Part shown: positions 59,357 through 64,000 of the stretch, piece by piece | Position numbering within the stretch: position 1 is the stretch's first letter | How the letters are laid out: the number at the start of each line of letters is the position of its first letter | Position numbers and translations under genes: made by a program | The notes under the pieces: model-generated | What the model was told of the DNA's origin: nothing | The model's input: only the letters and a program-made list of their open reading frames with translations | Database searches by the model: none | DNA from: G965198795 sp965198795 | GTDB taxonomy: Bacteria; Pseudomonadota; Alphaproteobacteria; Rhodospirillales; Casp-alpha2 | Assembly (NCBI GenBank): GCA_965198795.1 | Contig: OZ240674.1 | Span: forward strand, 1,364,001-1,428,000 | Reading direction: 5' to 3' | DNA: 64,000 bases

Positions 59357-60244
59357 TTAAACCTCGGGAGGTTTGGCGCAAACCTGATCGTAGGGAAAGC
59401 GCCCGGTGAAGCGGCCATTGTATTCAAAGACGGCCTGAGCCGCGTCCAACGCCTCTTCCGTGATCTCGATATGGGGCGTCCAGTTGCCGAGGTCTTGATA
59501 GGTTTCGATACAACTGGTCAGCACAGCCATCTTGATGTCAGGGAAGAAATCTTTCTCTATCTTGGCGATTTCCGCGGCTGGAGTGTCGTTAATCCAGCGC
59601 CGCGTCTTGACGTAGGCCCGGGTGAAGGCCCTGGCCATATCGGTCTCCAGCCAGGCGGGGGTCGCGGCCAGGGACGAGAACGCATTGGGGCCGACCAACT
59701 CGCCCACCTTGGCGACCACGTGGCCGAGACCGTCAAATTCCAACTTTTGCGGGGCGGGGCCTTGCTGATGAATGTACTGACCCGCGCCGGCCCGGAACGC
59801 CTCGTCCATCGCGGCGGGGCCGCCCGCGTCCGTGGCGTTGATTTTATCGAAATCAACGCCGGCCTTCATGCAAGCATATTTGAACATCGCCAGGGGCTGG
59901 CCGCCGTGGTCCACGAGGACTTCCGACCCTTCCAATTTGTCCCACGTAAAATCAGGATCGGCGTCGCGGCCCGTAATGAAGAAACCGTCCATCTCATTCA
60001 CTTGCGCGAAGTGCCTGACCCGGGGGGCGCCTCCCCTCGCCAGGACGCTCAGGTTCTGGCTGGGCGCCGACTGCGCCACGTGAGCCGAACCATCCAGCAA
60101 AGCCTCGACGGCCGACTCGCCGGGCGCGGAGACGGACCATTCGTGTTCCAGGCCCTCCTCCTTCAAAAACCCCGCCGCCATGGTTGCGATCAAGGGCGTG
60201 TAGAAGGCGGAAAAACGGGTGAACCGGATAGAAATCTTGGACAT
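59357..60244 (-). CDS. NMT1/THI5-type ABC substrate-binding protein without signal peptide
   Basis: 295 aa. SIRFTRFSAFYTPLIATMAAGFLKEEGLEHEW is the beginning of an SsuA/THI5/NMT1 solute-binding fold; GSAHVAQSAPSQNLSVLARG and GGQPLAMFKYACMKAGVDF are further family blocks. It lacks a leader sequence and there are no permease or ATPase genes near it, so it may be cytoplasmic and act as a sensor or as an enzyme like THI5, or use a transporter encoded elsewhere. ATG at 60244 preceded by CAAGGAGACC. Intact. Confidence 0.83.
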   Translation of the reverse strand: MSKISIRFTRFSAFYTPLIATMAAGFLKEEGLEHEWSVSAPGESAVEALLDGSAHVAQSAPSQNLSVLARGGAPRVRHFAQVNEMDGFFITGRDADPDFTWDKLEGSEVLVDHGGQPLAMFKYACMKAGVDFDKINATDAGGPAAMDEAFRAGAGQYIHQQGPAPQKLEFDGLGHVVAKVGELVGPNAFSSLAATPAWLETDMARAFTRAYVKTRRWINDTPAAEIAKIEKDFFPDIKMAVLTSCIETYQDLGNWTPHIEITEEALDAAQAVFEYNGRFTGRFPYDQVCAKPPEV

Positions 60245-60380
60245 GGCGGGCGGTCTCCTTGGGGATTTGTCTTGCCTTACCTATGCAATAGGTAAAGCGC
60301 GGTCGTTAATATCGTCAAAGGCTAATCCCAAGTGGCGCAAAATGGCCGGCGCCGGGTCCAAACGGTCAAATATTCTGTCA

Positions 60381-62474
60381 TTATGGTGATCCCGCCGCGG
60401 CCGTTCGCACCAGAAGCGCATCGACGGCGACGACGCCCCCACCTTCTTCCATGACCATCAGCGGATTTATTTCCGCTTCCGTAACCACGCCGGAAAGCGA
60501 GGCTAAATGGGAAAACGCGCTGATCGTCTCGGCGAGCGCGTCCGTGTCGCCGGGCTCTTCCCCACGATAGCCGAACAAGGGCTTCAGTCCCCGCGCTTCC
60601 TTGAGCATTTCCATGGCCTGGCTCTTCGTGAGCGGCGCCGGGCGCAGCGCCACATCACCATAAAGTTCCGCGTGAACGCCGCCAGGGCCGACCATGACGA
60701 CAGGACCCGCTTCCGGGTCCGCCCGGAAACCCAGGATGACCTCGAACAGGCCATCCGCCATTTTCTGCACCAACATCCCTTCCGTGTCGTCAAGGCCGCC
60801 GAGGCGGGCGTGGATGCGCTCGCAGCTCTCGTAAATCTCCTCTTGGGACATGACGCCCAATTCAACCAGGCCCCGATCGGATTTATGGGCGATCGACCGG
60901 CTCAACATCTTCACCGCGACGGGAAAGCCCAGAGTTACCGGCTCATGGGGCTCCAAGATGATCTGGGCGGCGGCAATGGGAACACCCAAGGCTTCAAAAA
61001 CCAGGGCCGCCTCACGCTCGTTCAAGCGGGGTTCGGCGGCGGACTCCAATCTCCGCTCCGCTTCCGAAACATTCATGGACGGCTTGGCCGGAGCGGTTGG
61101 CGCTTTCCAATTCAGGAACGCGGACAAGGAATCCGCGCAAGATTCCGGCGTACGGAAGCCGGGCACTCCGTTCTCCTCCAACATCCCCAAGCTCTCTTCC
61201 GCCTGGGGAACGATGAAGGCCGCGACAGGTTTTGACGCCTCCCTCGCTTCTTCAACGATGGGGGAGACGGCCAAGCGCGGATGAAATTGCCCGCTTGATC
61301 CAACCACGGCCGCCACGGCGCCGACCTCCGGCGCGTCGAGCAGGCTTTTCAGGGCTGTGCCGTAAATTCCGTCCCGCGTCCCCGCCATAGTCAAATCCAC
61401 CAAGGGTCCGCGCCCGATTTCCAGGCCTTTTTCACGAAGGGCGGCGCGCACGGCGTCCGGCGCCGGGACCAATGACACGCCCAAGCGCCCCAACTGGTCC
61501 GCCACCATCGCCGCGCCTCCGCCCGTGGTGGTGACGACAGCCACGCCCGCGCCGGGCGCCGGCGGTTTTCGGCCGATAAACAGACGCGGGGCCTCAATGA
61601 GGCTTTCCAGCATATCGACGCGCGCGACGCCATTGGCTTCAAGGAACGCATCGACGGCCCGGTCCGCGCCCGCGATGGCGCCCGAATGACTGACCGCCAA
61701 ATCCCTGCCAACGCTGGAGCGGCCCAGTTTGAGAGCGATCACGGGCTTGCCCGCGTCGAACGCGCGTCTGGACGCGGCCGCCAATTTTTCCCGGTCCGTA
61801 ATTCCTTCCAGGAACAGGAGGACGGCTTCGGTTTCCTCATCCTCCACCATTAGATCAACAATATCGCCGGCGGTGAGATCCCCCTGGTTCCCAACGGAAA
61901 TCATCCGGGCGAACCCAACGCCGCGGGAAAACCCCCGGCTCAGCAACGCACCCAAGATCGTGCCCGACTGGGAGACCAGCGAGAGCTTGCCGGGGATCAA
62001 GCGTTCCATCTCAAGCACCGCGTTGACCGATAGCGTTAAGTTGGACGCCGGGCAGATCACGCCCTGGGCGTTGGGGCCCAGGATGCGGACGCCCGCCTTT
62101 CCGGCCGCGGCGGTCAGTTCCGCTTGGCGGGCGCGCCCGGCCGCGCCGGTTTCGGCAAAGCCGTCCGAATAGACGGCAGCCACCGGCACCCCTTTCTCGC
62201 CGCAGGCTTTCACGGCGTCCGCCACATGGTCCGCAGGCGTCATGATGAAGGCCTGGTCAACAGGACCCGGCACATCGGCGATGGACCGATAAGCACGAGC
62301 CCCCTGGACTTCCGCCCGCGTCGGATTGACGGGATAGACCGTCCCCCGATACCCGTGCGCTTTCAGGAACCGTTGAGGCCGGCCCGTGTTTTTATCCGGA
62401 TCCCCCGAGGCGCCGATCAGGGCGACGGCCCGCGGATTGAAGAGCGCCCGGGCGAGGCAAGGTTTGTCCGTCAT
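60381..62474 (-). CDS. NDP-forming acyl-CoA synthetase (acetate-CoA ligase family)
   Basis: 697 aa. Order of domains: CoA-binding (1-130, ALIGASGDPDKNTGRP), succinyl-CoA-ligase-like (about 150-440, with the phosphohistidine H263 in VSHSGAIAGADRA), and ATP-grasp (about 480-690, with KMLSRSIAHKSDRGLVELGV and MVGPGGVHAELYGD). The ADP/GDP-forming chemistry differs from AMP-forming synthetases. It would activate an organic acid to its CoA ester or run in reverse for ATP. Followed upstream by an acyl-CoA dehydrogenase on the same strand, so they may act on the same substrate. Confidence 0.92.
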   Translation of the reverse strand: MTDKPCLARALFNPRAVALIGASGDPDKNTGRPQRFLKAHGYRGTVYPVNPTRAEVQGARAYRSIADVPGPVDQAFIMTPADHVADAVKACGEKGVPVAAVYSDGFAETGAAGRARQAELTAAAGKAGVRILGPNAQGVICPASNLTLSVNAVLEMERLIPGKLSLVSQSGTILGALLSRGFSRGVGFARMISVGNQGDLTAGDIVDLMVEDEETEAVLLFLEGITDREKLAAASRRAFDAGKPVIALKLGRSSVGRDLAVSHSGAIAGADRAVDAFLEANGVARVDMLESLIEAPRLFIGRKPPAPGAGVAVVTTTGGGAAMVADQLGRLGVSLVPAPDAVRAALREKGLEIGRGPLVDLTMAGTRDGIYGTALKSLLDAPEVGAVAAVVGSSGQFHPRLAVSPIVEEAREASKPVAAFIVPQAEESLGMLEENGVPGFRTPESCADSLSAFLNWKAPTAPAKPSMNVSEAERRLESAAEPRLNEREAALVFEALGVPIAAAQIILEPHEPVTLGFPVAVKMLSRSIAHKSDRGLVELGVMSQEEIYESCERIHARLGGLDDTEGMLVQKMADGLFEVILGFRADPEAGPVVMVGPGGVHAELYGDVALRPAPLTKSQAMEMLKEARGLKPLFGYRGEEPGDTDALAETISAFSHLASLSGVVTEAEINPLMVMEEGGGVVAVDALLVRTAAAGSP

Positions 62475-62622
62475 TGACCACCCGTCAAACCTGCGCGCGC
62501 GGAGGTCTGGCCTCGCGCCGCGCGGATGACGTCTTTTGGATATTCTCTTTGGATCAACAGGTCCGGACGTCCGCCCTCGCGGACATGGCGGTCAGCAAAT
62601 GAACACATTAATCCCAACCGGG

Positions 62623-63777
62623 TCATGATCTCGGCGGACGTTGGTCGAACCGGCGCTCAAACACACTCTCGGCGATGCGGTTTTTCAAGATTTCGATGGA
62701 ACCTCCAGCGATCATCCAGCCCCGCGTCCGGCGGAAGCAATACTCCACCAGGTTATCCTGACTGTACCCCGCGCCGCCCATCACCTGTAACGCTTCATTG
62801 GCGCAAAAAAACCCGGCCTCGTTACAAGCCAGCTTGGCCAGCGCCGTGTCCCGCGCGCTCGGCAACCCGGCGTCCGCCGCCGCCGCCGCCTTGTAGAGCA
62901 GCAATTGCGCCGCCTCCAACTTCAACTGCATCTCGGCGAATTTCCACTGGAGCCCCTGGAATTCACACAAAGGCCGTCCGAACTGTTTGCGGGTCGAGGC
63001 ATGGTCTTTCGCGATCTCGAACGCCAAACGGCCGAGCGCGGCGGAGCGCGCGGCGTTGCCCAGGCGCTCCACGTTGAAACCGGCGATTTGCTTTTTGAAG
63101 CCGCCTTCTCCCAGTAGAACGTCTTCCGGCGGGACGAGCACGTTCTCGAAATAGATCTGCGCCCAGTCATCGCCGCCCAGGTAGGGCGTTGACCGGCCGA
63201 GACTCAACCCTTCCGCGTCCTTTGGGATAAGCACGGACCCGATGCCGCCCGTTCCGGGACCATAACGCAGATAAACCAGAAAAAAGTCCGCCTCCGGCGA
63301 ATGCGAGGTGAAACATTTGGCGCCGTTGACGCGAAACCCGCCGCCATCCGGCGTGGCTGTCGTTTTCAGTTCCGTCACGGCCGATCCCGCTTCCGGCTCC
63401 GTCATTCCAACGGCGATCAACCGCTCGCCTTTGAGCAGCGGCTTCAAGAACCGTTCCTTGTGATCATCATTGCCGTATTCGGCCAGCACGCGGATCGCGC
63501 CGAAGTTTCCCGCTTGAATAACGTCGGCCGAGCGCGGACAAATCATGGCGACCGCCTGAATGGCGATGACCGCATCCATCAAAGAGCCGCCTTGGCCGCC
63601 GACATCTTCCGGCATAGCGATCCCCAACAGCCCGTTTTCCGCCATCAACCTGGCCACGTCGCGGGGATATTCGCCCGCATGGGCGCGCTCCAGGGCGCCG
63701 CCGCTCAGGTAGCGGCCGGCGAACCCGCTAACGGCGTCCTGGAACAGGCGCTGTTCTTCTGAAAGACCAAAGTCCAT
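62623..63777 (-). CDS. Acyl-CoA dehydrogenase
   Basis: 384 aa. FAD-binding strand DFFLVYLRYGPGTGG, acyl-binding MTEPEAGSAVTELKTTA (about 125-141), GFNVERLGNAARS near 230, helix KQFGRPLCEFQGLQWKFAEMQ and C-terminal GGAGYSQDNLVEYCFRRTRGWMIAGGSIEILKNRIAE. The usual MCAD-type catalytic glutamate before the terminal GT is Gly here; a glutamate in NVERL fits the alternative isovaleryl-CoA-type position, pointing to a branched or unusual acyl-CoA. ATG at 63777. Same strand as the acyl-CoA synthetase, 148 bases apart. Confidence 0.9.
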   Translation of the reverse strand: MDFGLSEEQRLFQDAVSGFAGRYLSGGALERAHAGEYPRDVARLMAENGLLGIAMPEDVGGQGGSLMDAVIAIQAVAMICPRSADVIQAGNFGAIRVLAEYGNDDHKERFLKPLLKGERLIAVGMTEPEAGSAVTELKTTATPDGGGFRVNGAKCFTSHSPEADFFLVYLRYGPGTGGIGSVLIPKDAEGLSLGRSTPYLGGDDWAQIYFENVLVPPEDVLLGEGGFKKQIAGFNVERLGNAARSAALGRLAFEIAKDHASTRKQFGRPLCEFQGLQWKFAEMQLKLEAAQLLLYKAAAAADAGLPSARDTALAKLACNEAGFFCANEALQVMGGAGYSQDNLVEYCFRRTRGWMIAGGSIEILKNRIAESVFERRFDQRPPRS

Positions 63778-63944
63778 AGGGTTCAGACTAGGCCGGCCCG
63801 GTCAATTCTTCAACGGCTCCGGCGCCGCCGGGACGGACGCGGCCATCCGAAAAGCCGCCGGCGTCATCCAGCGGCGTCCAAAGGCGGCCAGCGCCCCAGG
63901 CTTTGCGGGCTGCGACGGGGCGGCGTTCACCAACGCGCGTCCTT

Positions 63945-64000
63945 TCACAGCGCCGTTTTCGCAAACACCGCCGCGACGAACAGCATCTGGAACAGGTTGA
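63945..64000 (-). CDS. Possible 3' end of a gene entering from the right
   Basis: A hydrophobic frame from the window edge reads NLFQMLFVAAVFAKTAL and stops at 63945. It could be the C-terminus of a membrane or SDR-like protein on the minus strand; too short to identify. The rest of 63778-63944 holds no supported gene. Confidence 0.25.
   Translation of the reverse strand, partial: NLFQMLFVAAVFAKTAL

Overview
The window reads as a GC-rich alphaproteobacterial chromosome, probably from the Rhodospirillales or a related lineage; this is inferred from base composition, a YdcH/DUF465 small protein, acyl-CoA and dicarboxylate catabolic genes and a rhodobacterial-style Mu-like prophage. The genome looks as if it is decaying in places: many genes carry a single nonsense codon or frameshift, insertion sequences are present only as wrecks, and short tandem duplications recur inside the broken genes.

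Layout. (1) 1-816: 3'-truncated phytanoyl-CoA dioxygenase on the minus strand. (2) 1095-9650: a compact Mu-like prophage remnant in canonical order: MT-A70 methylase, GemA (gp16), Mor activator, GH108 lysozyme, 3TM holin, TraR-type zinc finger (frameshifted), DUF2730, a gp26-position gene (nonsense mutation), gp27, terminase gp28, portal gp29 and gp30 head morphogenesis fused to a PBECR-type nuclease-like domain. No transposase, major capsid or tail genes are left; an IS1595-family remnant follows. (3) 9.6-15.6 kb: a mobile graveyard with a ParDE module, IS1595, IS481 and IS256 wrecks and a 39-bp inverted repeat pair, then citryl-CoA lyase and DUF465. (4) 15.6-24.7 kb: SDR, secreted DUF3179 protein, an unrecognised 496-aa protein, a large type IIG/ISP-like restriction-modification gene frameshifted by a 14-bp tandem duplication, and a sensor histidine kinase. 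(5) 24.9-32.2 kb: gamma-glutamyltransferase family, GST, alpha/beta hydrolase, MFS, enoyl-CoA hydratase, MmgE/PrpD. (6) 32.2-40.4 kb: a seven-gene minus-strand run (PEP-mutase/isocitrate-lyase-family lyase, hydroxypyruvate-isomerase family, LeuC/LeuD-type dehydratase, four-repeat rhodanese, class V aminotransferase, IPMDH-type dehydrogenase) that looks like an undescribed hydroxy-dicarboxylate pathway with a sulfur arm. (7) 40.6-48.4 kb: enoyl-CoA hydratase, second lyase, broken Mrr-type nuclease, AT-richer debris, a tandem pair of unrecognised exported 270-aa paralogues, a crotonase and an SDR split by an amber codon. (8) 48.6-54.3 kb: complete dipeptide/oligopeptide-type ABC operon. (9) 54.7-64 kb: carboxymuconolactone-decarboxylase family, beta-hydroxyacid dehydrogenase, FMN alpha-hydroxyacid oxidase, ABM monooxygenase, MFS, NMT1-like binding protein, NDP-forming acyl-CoA synthetase and acyl-CoA dehydrogenase.

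How the genes fit together: outside the prophage the theme is uptake (ABC, MFS, NMT1-like protein) and oxidation of organic acids through CoA thioesters, with several paralogous crotonases, SDRs and C-C lyases. Defence genes (restriction-modification, Mrr-type) are both broken. No tRNA, rRNA or CRISPR array was seen.
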